The notes under the pieces: model-generated
Told to the model about the DNA's origin: nothing
The model's input: only the letters and a program-made list of their open reading frames with translations
The model's database searches: none
Shown here: one piece after another, positions 8,431 through 17,277 of the stretch
Numbering within the stretch: position 1 is the first letter of the stretch
Layout: the number at the start of each line of letters is the position of its first letter
Source: Erythrobacter colymbi
GTDB taxonomy: Bacteria; Pseudomonadota; Alphaproteobacteria; Sphingomonadales; Sphingomonadaceae
DNA: 64,000 nt
Direction of reading: 5' to 3'
Assembly: GCF_002155685.1 (NCBI RefSeq)
Contig: NZ_MUYK01000013.1
Location: 20,433 to 84,432, forward strand
Translations under genes and position numbers: made by a program

Positions 8431-10698
8431 CTAGCCCACCGGTTCGAGCCGCGCGGGCACATATTTGTGCCAGGGCGTCCCCACCACCGGATCGCGCCAG
8501 CGGTAGTCGGTGAGCTCATTCAATGCGACCCCGTGGCGGCGCACCGTCCCGTCGGCGCCCGTCACGTCGAGGCCAAGCCCGTTGGGGAGCGATACGTGCC
8601 CGCGGCGGCTGCCCTCGTGCAGTTCGACCACGGTGCGCGTGCGCCCGCGGGTGGTGACGACATCGACCGGAGCGCCCTCGGCCAGCCCCAGCCCGGCGGC
8701 ATCATCGGGGTGGATGCGCAGCGTGCTCTCGAGCTCGCCCTTCCTCAGCCAGTCAGGATTGCGGATCGAGGTGTTGCTGGTCTCGGTCCGCCGCTCGCCG
8801 GCCGAAAGGATGAAGGGATAATCGGGATCGCGCGGGGGGCCTTCGGGGTCGAGGCCCACCAGAAGCTCGAGCATCTCGGGGATGTGGAGGTTGATCTGCT
8901 GGCCCGGGCTGCGCAGGCGCTTCCAGCTGTCCTCGGCGTCCTGCCGCGCGAAGACCACGCCCGAGGGGGACGCCATGATCGCCTCGAACAGGCGGTTGCC
9001 GGCAAGCTGGCCTTCGAACCCGGCGCGCGCGGCTTCCTCGGGGAAGCTGCTGACAAAGAGCTGCGCCACGCCCCACACGCCCGCGGCATTGCCCATCCCC
9101 TCGGGCAGCACCGGCCCGAGTGCACGGTAGAGCAGCGCCGAGGCGACCGGCATCAATGCGGGATTTGCGCCGATGGTCTGCATGAAGGCCATCGCAAGAG
9201 TGTCGAGGCTCTTTTCCGCCGCCGCGCGCAAAGGAGCGACCTCGGCCTCGCCGAAAGCGCCCAGCGCCTCGCACAGCGCGGCATGGATCGCCCCTTCCTC
9301 GCGCGTGCCTTCACGCGGGGGGAACAGCGGGCGGCGCAGGTGGAAGGCGTTGGCCTCTGCCTCGAAGTTGAAGAAGCTCGCCTCGGCCTTCTCGAACTGG
9401 CTGCTGGCGGGGAGGACATAGTCGGCCGAGCGCGCGGTCTCGGTCATGGCGACGTCGATCACCACGCTGACATCGAGCGCGCGCAGCGCCTCGCGCATCC
9501 GGTTGCTGTCTGCGAGTGAATGCACCGGATTGGCGCTCTCGACGATCATCGCGCGGAAGCGGTGGGGGTGATCGGTGAGGATTTCCTCGGTGATCGCGTT
9601 GCAGGGGATGAGGCCCATGATGACGGGAAAGCCGGTGACGGGGGAACGGCGGAAGTTGCGCTCGCCTGAGGTCTTGCTCGCCGAACCGCCGCCGCCAGCG
9701 CCCAGCGGCCGGAAGGGTATGAAGGCATAGCTCGTCCCCTTGCGTCCGAAAGCACCGGTGAGGCCGATCAGCAGGCGGTGGAGATAGGAGCCGAGCGTCG
9801 AATGGACGCCCATCTGCATGCCGAGATCTTCCATCGAAGCGAGCGTCTTGGCGGCCGCCATGCGCCTTGCGGCGGCGCGCAGCAGGTCTTCCTCGACCCC
9901 GCAAACCTGCGCGAACTGGCTCACCGGAATGCGCGCGAGGGCGTCCAGAACCGGATCGGCGTTGGACACGTGGCTCGCCATCCAGTCGCTGTTGGCGAGG
10001 CCCTCCTGCACCAGGATCGCCGCGAGCGCGCCGAGGCACCAGGCGTCGGTGCCGGGGCGGATCGCGAGGTGGAAATCGGCCATCGCCGCGGTCTCGGAGC
10101 GGCGCGGGTCGATCACGATCATCGCGCGGCCCGGGTCCGCCGCGATCTCGCGCAGCACCAGCCGCGCACGGGGGAAGCCGTGCGATTGCCACGGGTTCTT
10201 GCCGATGAAGAGCGCGACCTCGGCGTGCTCGAAATCATGGTGAATCCCGCAGCCGAACATGCGCGCCTGCACCCAGGCCTCGCCGGTCTTCTCCTGCGCG
10301 AGGGCATTGGAGCGGTAGCGCACGCCGAGCGCGGCGAGCGTGCTCTGGGCGTAGACGCCGGGCAGGTGGTTCCCCTGTGCGCCGCCGCCGTAATAGAAGA
10401 TGCTCTCGCCCCCGTGGGCGTCGCGCACCGCGGCGAGTTTGGCCGCGATTTCGGTGATGGCGGTGTCCCAGTCGATCGCCTCGTAAGTGCCGTCGGCGCG
10501 GCGGCGCATCGGGGAGGAGAGGCGGTCGCGGCCCTGCTGGTAGGCGTCCATCCGCTGCGCCTTCTCGCACAGATAGCCCTGGCTGACGGGGTGGTTCTTG
10601 TCGGCCCGCACGCGGGTGATGTGTGCGCCCTCGGTCTGGACCTCGATCCCGCAATTCAACGAGCAGATCAGGCAGGCGGTGGGTTTCCAGTCGCTCAT
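8431..10698 (-). CDS. Molybdopterin-dependent oxidoreductase with N-terminal [4Fe-4S] domain
   Basis: A 755-residue member of the DMSO-reductase superfamily. The N-terminus carries a 4Fe-4S cysteine set (CLICSLNCGIEV then GYLCEKAQ). It is followed by the molybdopterin oxidoreductase domain (for example IFYYGGGAQGNHLPG and FIGKNPWQSHG) and a C-terminal molydopterin dinucleotide-binding domain (about 630-750, with LRIHPDDAAGLGLAEGAPV). There is no Tat signal, so it is probably cytoplasmic. The substrate is not evident. Its start overlaps the stop of a TetR-family gene by 4 bases (ATGA), so the two are translationally coupled and the regulator probably controls the enzyme. Confidence 0.88.
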   Translation of the reverse strand: MSDWKPTACLICSLNCGIEVQTEGAHITRVRADKNHPVSQGYLCEKAQRMDAYQQGRDRLSSPMRRRADGTYEAIDWDTAITEIAAKLAAVRDAHGGESIFYYGGGAQGNHLPGVYAQSTLAALGVRYRSNALAQEKTGEAWVQARMFGCGIHHDFEHAEVALFIGKNPWQSHGFPRARLVLREIAADPGRAMIVIDPRRSETAAMADFHLAIRPGTDAWCLGALAAILVQEGLANSDWMASHVSNADPVLDALARIPVSQFAQVCGVEEDLLRAAARRMAAAKTLASMEDLGMQMGVHSTLGSYLHRLLIGLTGAFGRKGTSYAFIPFRPLGAGGGGSASKTSGERNFRRSPVTGFPVIMGLIPCNAITEEILTDHPHRFRAMIVESANPVHSLADSNRMREALRALDVSVVIDVAMTETARSADYVLPASSQFEKAEASFFNFEAEANAFHLRRPLFPPREGTREEGAIHAALCEALGAFGEAEVAPLRAAAEKSLDTLAMAFMQTIGANPALMPVASALLYRALGPVLPEGMGNAAGVWGVAQLFVSSFPEEAARAGFEGQLAGNRLFEAIMASPSGVVFARQDAEDSWKRLRSPGQQINLHIPEMLELLVGLDPEGPPRDPDYPFILSAGERRTETSNTSIRNPDWLRKGELESTLRIHPDDAAGLGLAEGAPVDVVTTRGRTRTVVELHEGSRRGHVSLPNGLGLDVTGADGTVRRHGVALNELTDYRWRDPVVGTPWHKYVPARLEPVG

Positions 10699-11288
10699 CG
10701 GGGGTCTCCTTCCTTCATGGCATAGGCATCGGCGAGCGTGCCGGCGGCATCGCGGCAGGCGCGCAGGATCGCATCGGACAGCGCCGGATCGGGCACCGCG
10801 CGGGCGAGCGCGAGGCCGCCCATCGCCAGCGCGGCGAGCGCCAGTTCCTCTGACGGGGGCGCGGCGTCTTGCGGATTGTCGCCATCGGTGACGATCCCGG
10901 CTAGCAGCGACTGGAACGCCTCGCGCACCGGCATGCCGGCGCGCGGCGCCTCGCTCAGCAGCGCGGCGAGCGGGCAGCCGCTCTCGGGCGCATCGCGGTG
11001 GGTGCGCGAGAGGTAGCTGCGGGCGCGCAGCTTGCGGCGCTCGGCGCGCGAAAGGCCGGGCGGGGTCGCGGGCAGGCGCGCCGCACGCTCGGCCAGCGCG
11101 GCTTCGAGCGCGGCGACATCGAGCGCCTCCTTGCTCGGGAAATGCACATAGAAGCCCCCGTGGGTGAGCCCCAGATCGCGCATCAGGCGCTGCACGCCGT
11201 TGCCCGCCAGCCCTTCGGACCGCAGGCGTTTCGCCGCCAGATCGAGGATCGCGGCGCGGGTTTCGGCCTTCTTCGCGGCACGGGTCAT
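10695..11288 (-). CDS. TetR-family transcriptional repressor
   Basis: A 197-residue regulator with an N-terminal TetR helix-turn-helix (TRAAILDLAAKRLRSEGLAG, then DLGLTHGGFYVHFPSKEAL). The GFYVHFPSKE motif and the length suggest the NemR/AcrR-like branch. The start is the ATG at 11286-11288 (MTRAAKKAETRA); the longer frame is rejected because the HTH begins here. It heads a two-gene operon with the molybdopterin oxidoreductase. A candidate operator lies 37 bases upstream of its start. Confidence 0.88.
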   Translation of the reverse strand: MTRAAKKAETRAAILDLAAKRLRSEGLAGNGVQRLMRDLGLTHGGFYVHFPSKEALDVAALEAALAERAARLPATPPGLSRAERRKLRARSYLSRTHRDAPESGCPLAALLSEAPRAGMPVREAFQSLLAGIVTDGDNPQDAAPPSEELALAALAMGGLALARAVPDPALSDAILRACRDAAGTLADAYAMKEGDPR

Positions 11289-11324
11289 GCGGAGTCTCCT
11301 TGAGGCTCCGGAGAGTTTCACATT

Positions 11325-11337
11325 ACATCTATCATGT
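11325..11337. promoter_or_regulatory. Candidate TetR operator
   Basis: ACAT-CTATC-ATGT, an inverted repeat upstream of the TetR gene. On the minus strand it overlaps a TTGACA hexamer (11335-11340) that could be a -35 element; I see no good -10. Autoregulation is inferred from position. Confidence 0.4.
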
Positions 11338-11434
11338 CAATTTGCGACGGGCGGCGCCGCGGTGCGGCTCGAATCGCTGGAAAACTCCGCCCCTCCCTTT
11401 GCGCCGCCGCGCGAGGCTGCCTAATCCCGTCGGC

Positions 11435-12931
11435 GTGACAGCCACCATCGACATCGGACGCGGGCCTGACGGGGCATCGATCGGCATGGACCTTGCCGAG
11501 CTCCTCGCCACGCGCCTGCTGGTGCAGGGCAATTCGGGCTCGGGCAAATCGCACCTGCTGCGCCGCCTGCTCGAGGAATGCGCGGGCCAAGTGCAGCAGA
11601 TCGTGATCGATCCCGAAGGCGATTTCGTCACCCTCGCCGATGCTTTCGGGCATGTGGTGATCGACGCCGGGGCCTATTCCCCGCGCGAGATCGAGGAGCT
11701 GGCCGCGCGCGTCCGGCAGCATCGCGCCTCGGTGGTGCTGGCGCTCGACGAGCTGGAGGTCGAGCAGCAGATCCGCTGCGCCGCGCTGTTCCTCACGGCG
11801 CTGTTCGATGCCCCGCGCGAGCACTGGTATCCCGCTCTCGTGGTGGTCGACGAGGCGCAGATGTTCGCCCCTGCCGCGGCGGGCGAGATGAACGACGACA
11901 CCCGCCGCATGACCCTGTCGGCGATGACCAACCTCATGTGCCGCGGGCGCAAGCGTGGCCTCGCCGGGATCGTCGCCACCCAGCGGCTTGCCAAGCTCGC
12001 CAAGAATGTCGCGGCGGAAGCCAGCAACTTCCTGATGGGACGCACTTTTCTCGACATCGACATGCAGCGCGCCGCAGACCTGCTCGGCATGGACCGGCGG
12101 CAGGCGGAGCGCATCCGCGATTTGCAGCGCGGGCAGTTCCTCGGGCTTGGCCCCGCCATCAGCCGCCGTCCGGTGGCGGTCAATGTCGGCGCGGTGCGGA
12201 CCTCGGGGCGCGGCGGGGCGCAGGCGCTGATCCCGCTCCCGCAGGCCGAGGAAGGCGCGATGGAGGCGCTGCTGACCGACCGTCTGGCCGAGGCCGCGAG
12301 CGCGCCGCAGCCCGTCCGCCGCGCCCCGCCGCCCCCTGCCCCGCGCGCCGATCTGGAGGAAGCGATCGCGCTCCCCCGCGTGCTGCCGGAGGTCAAGCCT
12401 ACAGCGCCGCTCCCCGAGCCCGTCGCGGAAACGCCCCGCCCCGCCCCCGCCACCCCGCCCGCGCCGGAACCGGGCAGCGGCGGAACACTCGAGGAAATCG
12501 TCCGCGAGATCGCGCTGGCCGAGGGCGCCTCCTACCGCCCCGCCGCGACCCTGTTCCGCGATTTCGCGATCCGCTGCCGCCAGCGCGCCATCGCCTCGGC
12601 CCATGTCGACCTCGCCCGCTTTCGGCGGATGTTCGCCTTTGCAATCAGCGGCTTGGACCAGCTTGGCGAGGCCGCTCAGAGCGCCATTGCCGGCGCTGCC
12701 GAGGGCGTGGAGGACGATCTCCTCGCCCCCTATCTCGCCATCCTCATTGCCGCACATACGGGCTCGGCCATGCCTGACGAGGAGGAACTGGGCCGCCTCT
12801 ACGGCAGCGCCTCGCCCAGCCGGGTGCGGCGGCTGCTCGAGCATCTCGAACGGCAGGGCCGGATCGTGGTGCGCGAGGATTTCGGGGGCGAGCGTTCGAT
12901 CACCGTGCCGATGATCCCCGCCGCCGCCTGA
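11435..12931 (+). CDS. HerA/DUF87-type ATPase with proline-rich linker and C-terminal winged-helix-like region
   Basis: A 498-residue P-loop ATPase. Walker A is GNSGSGKS (32-39), Walker B LVVVDE (135-140), followed by a GIVATQRLAKLAK sensor-like segment as in HerA/VirB4-like DNA pumps (DUF87). A long Pro/Ala-rich linker (about 295-345) joins it to a C-terminal region ending in a probable winged helix (SRVRRLLEHLERQGRIVV). The start is taken as the GTG at 11435 (VTATIDIGRG), since the upstream extension is arginine-rich and unlike the family. No NurA nuclease partner is next to it. The stop is 9 bases before parS-like copy B. Function could be DNA translocation or repair. Confidence 0.8.
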   Translation: MTATIDIGRGPDGASIGMDLAELLATRLLVQGNSGSGKSHLLRRLLEECAGQVQQIVIDPEGDFVTLADAFGHVVIDAGAYSPREIEELAARVRQHRASVVLALDELEVEQQIRCAALFLTALFDAPREHWYPALVVVDEAQMFAPAAAGEMNDDTRRMTLSAMTNLMCRGRKRGLAGIVATQRLAKLAKNVAAEASNFLMGRTFLDIDMQRAADLLGMDRRQAERIRDLQRGQFLGLGPAISRRPVAVNVGAVRTSGRGGAQALIPLPQAEEGAMEALLTDRLAEAASAPQPVRRAPPPPAPRADLEEAIALPRVLPEVKPTAPLPEPVAETPRPAPATPPAPEPGSGGTLEEIVREIALAEGASYRPAATLFRDFAIRCRQRAIASAHVDLARFRRMFAFAISGLDQLGEAAQSAIAGAAEGVEDDLLAPYLAILIAAHTGSAMPDEEELGRLYGSASPSRVRRLLEHLERQGRIVVREDFGGERSITVPMIPAAA

Positions 12932-12939
12932 CCGCGCGA

Positions 12940-12955
12940 TGTTTCACGCAAAACA
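12940..12955. promoter_or_regulatory. parS-like 16-bp palindrome, copy B
   Basis: TGTTTCACGCAAAACA, three mismatches from TGTTTCACGTGAAACA but sharing the flanking ATCGCG with copy A and followed by the same kind of GGGGTCT tandem repeats. The resemblance to copy A is stronger than chance; ParB binding is uncertain. Confidence 0.4.
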
Positions 12956-12966
12956 TCGCGCAGCCG

Positions 12967-13018
12967 GGGGTCTGGAGGGGGTCTAGGCGCGTCTGGCAGG
13001 GGTCTGAGGGGGATCTGG
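12967..13018 (+). repeat. Degenerate tandem 10-11-bp units, copy B
   Basis: Units GGGGTCTGGAG, GGGGTCTAGGC, GCGTCTGGCA, GGGGTCTGAG and GGGGATCTGG in a row. The first unit matches copy A exactly and the second differs by one base. It lies 12 bases after the parS-like palindrome, the same offset as in copy A. Confidence 0.75.
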
Positions 13019-13097
13019 CCCCCGCGAACCCGCCGCGAGACCCCGCCTGTCCCGCCCCTGACCCGCGCGCGCCTTTAGCCGCAAGCCCGGCCCTGCC

Positions 13098-13111
13098 GCA
13101 GCAATTGCTGC
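13098..13111. promoter_or_regulatory. Perfect 14-bp palindrome upstream of the AraC-type gene
   Basis: GCAGCAATTGCTGC is a perfect palindrome 71 bases before the AraC-type start. It could be an operator for that gene or part of its promoter region. No binding protein can be named. Confidence 0.35.
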
Positions 13112-13182
13112 ACAGCATCGCCCCCCGTGCCTCGTCTAGACCTGTCCGCGAACGGATGGAGGGACAGACGAGGAGAATGTCG

Positions 13183-13599
13183 ATGCACGCACCGATCCGC
13201 CCCGCCGCCGCCGCCTTCGCGCTGCGCCCGCCGCCCGCGCGCCGCCGTGCCGGGCTCCAGCCGCGCCACCTAGCCGCGATCGACCACTTCATCGACAGCC
13301 ATATCGAGAGCACGCTGCGGATCGACGATCTCGCAGGGCTCGCCGGCCTCTCGCGGTTCCACTTCCTGCGCTGCTTCAAGCGCGCCACCGGATCGAGCCC
13401 GCTGCAATATGTCCTCGCCCGCCGCGTCGCCCGCGCGCAGACATTGCTGGCGACGCGCGAGGGCAGCATCGCCGAGGTCGCCTATGCCGCGGGCTTTTCC
13501 TCGCAGAGCCACCTCAACGCGATGTTCAAGCGCCATGTCGGCATGACCCCGGGAGCCTATCGCCGCGCGCTCGCCACGCCGCGGCTGGCGGAGTGCTGA
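13183..13599 (+). CDS. Short AraC-type DNA-binding protein
   Basis: A 138-residue protein that is essentially only the AraC/XylS double helix-turn-helix domain: RIDDLAGLAGLSRFHFLRCFKRATG for the first HTH and GSIAEVAYAAGFSSQSHLNAMFKRHVG for the second. It lacks a sensory domain; about 45 N-terminal residues are Ala/Pro/Arg-rich. The ATG at 13183 is chosen because AGGAG at 13171-13175 is 7 bases upstream; the ATG at 13177 is too close. Its stop overlaps the GTG start of the porin gene, so the two are translationally coupled. Confidence 0.85.
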   Translation: MHAPIRPAAAAFALRPPPARRRAGLQPRHLAAIDHFIDSHIESTLRIDDLAGLAGLSRFHFLRCFKRATGSSPLQYVLARRVARAQTLLATREGSIAEVAYAAGFSSQSHLNAMFKRHVGMTPGAYRRALATPRLAEC

Positions 13600-14843
13600 G
13601 CGCCGCGCTGGCGCTCGCCGCCGAAGCGCCCCCACGACCTGATCCCCCGCCTCCCCCCGACCCGCCCGCCATCACTGTCTCGGGCGAGGTGCGCGAGCGG
13701 GTGACGTGGCAATCCGCCATCGGTTTCGATGCGGATGATCCCGACGCGGGCCTCGTCTGGACGCAGCGCATCGCGCTCGCCGCCGATGCCGATCTGGCCC
13801 CCGTGATCCGCGCCCGCGCCGCGCTGGTGAGCGCGCTGATCCAAGGCGGCGACGAGACCTCGCCGGTCGAGCGCAATGTGCTCGACCTTCAGGAGGCCTT
13901 CGTCGAACTCGGCCCGCGCGAGGCTTTCGTGCGGCTCGGGCGGCAGGAAATCCGCTTGGGCTCGCAGCGCCTTGTCGCGATGCGCGACGGGACGACCGTG
14001 CGCCGCACACGGGACGGCGCGCGCGGGCACGCGGCGCTCGGCAAGCTGGAGCTCGACGCCTTCGCATTGAGGCTGGTGGCGGTGCGGCCCGAGGGCGTGT
14101 TCAACGATGGCCGCAACGAGGGGCGCGATCTGGCGGGCGTGCAGGCGAGCTTCCCCACGCCGCTCGGGAAAATCGAGGCCTATTGGCTGCGCACAACGCA
14201 GGACAATCGTCCCACCATCGAAGGCACCGCCGACGAACGCCGCCATTCATGGGGCCTGCGCGCGGCGGGCGAGGCGCGCGGGTGGTTCTGGGACTGGGAG
14301 GCGGTCTTCCAGACCGGCCGCTTCGGCACTGCCACGATCCGCGCATGGACGCTCGCCACCAAGACCGGATACCGCTGGGAAAGCCGCGCGTGGAAGCCCG
14401 AAGTCATGCTCTCGGCCAACATCGCCTCGGGCGACGGCGCGCGCGGTGACGGGCGGCTGGCGACCTTCAGCGCGCTCTATCCCAATGCGAGCTATTTCTC
14501 CGAGGATGCGGTGCTGGGGCCGGCGAACTTCTTCAACCTGCACCCTTATGTGACCGTGCATCCGCGCGAGGACCTCAGCCTCGGCCTCGATTTCAACCTG
14601 TTCTGGCGGCTGAAGCGGACAGACGGGGTCTATACGCCCCAAGGCGGGCTGCTGCGCGCGCCCGGCAACGCGCGCGCCCGCTTCGTCGATGCCGCGCTGT
14701 CGGGCGTGGCCGAATGGGCGCCGCGCGAAGGGCTGCTCCTCAGCCTCGTCTTCACCCATTCGCGCCCGCAGGACTTCATCCGGGCGAGTGGCCCTGCCGA
14801 TCCGTCAGATTTCGTCGAAGCGACGCTGCAATTCACCTTCTGA
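13593..14843 (+). CDS. Outer-membrane porin of the alginate-export (AlgE-like) family
   Basis: A 416-residue beta-barrel protein resembling the alginate_export family. Evidence: a short N-terminal signal-like segment (LSAALALAAEAPP), a proline-rich linker, the segment EAFVELGPREAFVRLGRQEIRLGSQRLVA, alternating amphipathic strands, and a C-terminal strand ending in phenylalanine (FVEATLQFTF) as expected for BAM targeting. The start is GTG, 7 bases inside the AraC-type gene. No alginate biosynthesis genes are near, so a general or aromatic-substrate porin is as likely as alginate export. Confidence 0.8.
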   Translation: MLSAALALAAEAPPRPDPPPPPDPPAITVSGEVRERVTWQSAIGFDADDPDAGLVWTQRIALAADADLAPVIRARAALVSALIQGGDETSPVERNVLDLQEAFVELGPREAFVRLGRQEIRLGSQRLVAMRDGTTVRRTRDGARGHAALGKLELDAFALRLVAVRPEGVFNDGRNEGRDLAGVQASFPTPLGKIEAYWLRTTQDNRPTIEGTADERRHSWGLRAAGEARGWFWDWEAVFQTGRFGTATIRAWTLATKTGYRWESRAWKPEVMLSANIASGDGARGDGRLATFSALYPNASYFSEDAVLGPANFFNLHPYVTVHPREDLSLGLDFNLFWRLKRTDGVYTPQGGLLRAPGNARARFVDAALSGVAEWAPREGLLLSLVFTHSRPQDFIRASGPADPSDFVEATLQFTF

Positions 14844-14875
14844 GCCGCTAGTCTCGTCGCCAAGGAGCTTTTACC

Positions 14876-15748
14876 ATGATCGAACGCATCATCACCAAGC
14901 GCATCCACGACCTCGGCGGCGGGTTCACCGTGGGCCGCGTGCTGCCGTTCCACGCGCGGCGGATGGTGGGGCCCTATATCTTCTTCGACCATATCGGCCC
15001 GGTGGAGCTGGCCCCCGGCATCCCGAAGAGCCTCGACGTGCGCCCCCATCCTCATATCGGGCTGGCGACCGTGACCTATCTCTATGACGGCGCGATCACG
15101 CACCGCGACAGTCTGGGCGTGCATCAGGACATCCATCCGGGCGAGGTCAACTGGATGATCGCCGGCAAGGGCATCACCCATTCGGAGCGCTTCGAGCACG
15201 CGCGGCTCCACGGCGCGCTGATGCACGGGATCCAGGCGTGGGTGGCGCTACCCGAGGCCTTCGAGGAGGCTGACCCCGCCTTCTCGCACCACGCCGATCT
15301 GCCCGCATGGAACGAGGCCGGTGTAAGCGGGCGGCTGATCGCGGGCGAGATGGAGGGGATGCGCGCAGGCACCCCGGTGCATTCGCCGCAGTTCTATGCC
15401 CACTGGCAGATGGCGGCGGGCGCGCGGCGGGTGCTGCCTGCGGAATATCCCGAGCGCGCGGTGTTCGTCGCTTCCGGTGTCGCCGAGGTCGCGGGCGAGC
15501 GGATCGAAGCGGGATCGATGGCGGTGCTCGCGCCCGGCGGCGATGTGCCGGTGGTGGCCGGGACCGAGGCGACCGTCATGGTGCTCGGCGGGGAGCCGGT
15601 GGGCGAGCGCTTCATGTTCTGGAACTTCGTCCACTCGCGCAAGGACCGGATCGAGCAGGCGGCGGAGGACTGGCGGCAGGGGCGCTTCCTGCTGCCGCCC
15701 GACGACGATGGCGAATTCACCCCCTTGCCCGAATTCAAGGGGTTCTAG
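14876..15748 (+). CDS. Pirin family protein (bicupin)
   Basis: A 290-residue pirin. The N-terminal cupin holds the metal-ligand motifs DVRPHPHIGLATVTYL (two His) and the EVNWMIAGKGITHSER segment; the C-terminal pirin domain includes MVLGGEPVGERFMFWNFVHS. Some pirins act as quercetin dioxygenases, but the substrate of most bacterial members is unknown. A ribosome binding site (AAGGAG) precedes the ATG. The next gene follows after 4 bases and is probably co-transcribed. Confidence 0.93.
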   Translation: MIERIITKRIHDLGGGFTVGRVLPFHARRMVGPYIFFDHIGPVELAPGIPKSLDVRPHPHIGLATVTYLYDGAITHRDSLGVHQDIHPGEVNWMIAGKGITHSERFEHARLHGALMHGIQAWVALPEAFEEADPAFSHHADLPAWNEAGVSGRLIAGEMEGMRAGTPVHSPQFYAHWQMAAGARRVLPAEYPERAVFVASGVAEVAGERIEAGSMAVLAPGGDVPVVAGTEATVMVLGGEPVGERFMFWNFVHSRKDRIEQAAEDWRQGRFLLPPDDDGEFTPLPEFKGF

Positions 15749-15752
15749 GGCC

Positions 15753-16088
15753 GTGAGCGAGATCACCATCCGCATCGAAGATCGCGGCCAGGCCAAAGGG
15801 AAAAGGGGCCGCTACATCGCCACCGTCGAGGGCCGCGAGGGGGAGGCCTACATCGCCTTCACCCACCGTGAAGAGGGCGTGATCAGCGCCGATCACACCA
15901 TCGCACCCGACAGCCTCAAAGGGAGCGGCGCGGCCTTGGCGCTGGTCGAATATCTGGTCGCCGACGCGCGGGCGCGGGGGTTCCGGATTATCCCGATCTG
16001 CCCCTATGTCCGCGCGCAGTATCGCAAGCATCCCGAATGGACCGACGCCTTCACCGTCCCGCCCGAATGGGAGCCGGACGCAGGCTGA
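15753..16088 (+). CDS. Small GNAT-like N-acetyltransferase (YjdJ type)
   Basis: A 111-residue single-domain acetyltransferase of the short GCN5-related class. The sequence shows the conserved pattern around EAYIAFTHREEGVISADHT, the acyl-CoA-binding turn KGSGAALALVEYLVADAR, and the motif FRIIPICPYVRAQYRKHPEW near the end. The start is GTG at 15753, 4 bases after pirin; no ATG fits. The substrate is unknown. Confidence 0.85.
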   Translation: MSEITIRIEDRGQAKGKRGRYIATVEGREGEAYIAFTHREEGVISADHTIAPDSLKGSGAALALVEYLVADARARGFRIIPICPYVRAQYRKHPEWTDAFTVPPEWEPDAG

Positions 16089-16098
16089 CAGCCAGCGC

Positions 16099-17025
16099 CT
16101 ATTGCACCGCCTCGCGGAAGGCCGAGGGCGTGCAGCCGAAATGCCCGCGGAACACGCGCCCGAAGCCCTGCGGACTGTCATAGCCCACCGCCAGCGCGAC
16201 CTCGATCACGCTCAGCTGCGGCTGGCGCAGCAGCGCGCAGGCGAGCTCCATCCGCCGCAGGAACTGCCAGCGGTGCGGCGAGCAGCCGAGCGAGCGGGTG
16301 AAGGCGCGCTGGAGGTGGAATTCGGACATCCCGCAATGCTCGGCGAGCGCCTTCAGGCCCTTGGGATTGCCGATGCCGTCCATCAGGAAGGCGGTCGCCT
16401 TGCGCACCATTGCCGGGCTGAGCCCGCCGGTGACGCGCAGGCCCGTCTTGCGCGCCGAACCGCCCGCGCGTTGCAGTGCGAGGATGATCGTCACCAGCAC
16501 CGAATCCTGAAGCAGCACGCCCGTCTTGCCCTCGAAGGCCAGCGCCTGCCCGAGCTGCGGCATCAGTCCGGCGAGGAAGGGATCGTCGAACCCGCCGGCA
16601 TAGAGCGGCTCGAGCTCGTCATCGGCGCGAAAGCCGTGGCGGCCGAGCAGCTCGCGCACCTCGCTCATCGGCACCGCGAGCAGGCGCGCGACATGGCGGT
16701 TCTCGACCGCGAAGGCCGAGGGCGCGCGCGCCGGGCTGAGGAAGAAGGGGGTGGTCGCGCTCTGGAACGCAAAGCGTCCCGCGCCGAAATCGATCGCTGC
16801 CGCGACCGGATCGCCGAGGATCGTGCACATCACCAGATCGTCGGTGCCGCTGGTGGTGTAATCGCCCGCGGGCTGGTCGACCAGCAGCGCGCTCGCCCCG
16901 AAGCTGCCGACCTGCGCCACGTCGCGCACGAACTGGCCGTGCTCGCCTTTGACATAGCTGTCGGAAAAGTGGAGCCCGCGCCCCGGGCCGGACGGGCGGG
17001 AAAAGCGGGGTGGCTCAATCGTCAT
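16099..17025 (-). CDS. AraC-family transcriptional regulator, divergent from isochorismatase operon
   Basis: About 308 residues with an N-terminal AraC-binding-like domain and a C-terminal double HTH (GLKALAEHCGMSEFHLQRAFTRSLG and LSVIEVALAVGYDSPQGFGRVFRGHFG). The start is set at the ATG giving MTIEPPRFSR; a TTG at 17082 would add 19 residues. It lies divergent from the isochorismatase gene across a 252-bp gap, so it is the likely regulator of 17278-21329. Its C-terminus converges on the GNAT gene with 10 bases between. Confidence 0.87.
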   Translation of the reverse strand: MTIEPPRFSRPSGPGRGLHFSDSYVKGEHGQFVRDVAQVGSFGASALLVDQPAGDYTTSGTDDLVMCTILGDPVAAAIDFGAGRFAFQSATTPFFLSPARAPSAFAVENRHVARLLAVPMSEVRELLGRHGFRADDELEPLYAGGFDDPFLAGLMPQLGQALAFEGKTGVLLQDSVLVTIILALQRAGGSARKTGLRVTGGLSPAMVRKATAFLMDGIGNPKGLKALAEHCGMSEFHLQRAFTRSLGCSPHRWQFLRRMELACALLRQPQLSVIEVALAVGYDSPQGFGRVFRGHFGCTPSAFREAVQ

Positions 17026-17277
17026 CGTCGCGAACCCGGATGGTGCCGGGACGGAGGAGACCTCCGGTTCCGGCGGTTGCAAGGCGGGTGACGATCCCGG
17101 TCACGGATTTGCAGCTTATTGCGCTTTGGCGGCCGCGCAAGGCCCGCGTGCCGCCCTCGCCTCTGCCCCCTGCGCTTGACCGCAATTTCGGTCCAGTCTG
17201 CGCAAGACCTGCGGCGCGGGGCGGGCGCGGGCGCAATAGGATGGCGGCAACACCCACCCCTGTCAGAGGACATCCCC

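Noticed and set aside
17026..17082. TTG start 19 codons upstream for the AraC gene at 16099
   Set aside because: The added residues are Pro/Ser/Val-rich with no family likeness and no ribosome site; kept as an alternative only.
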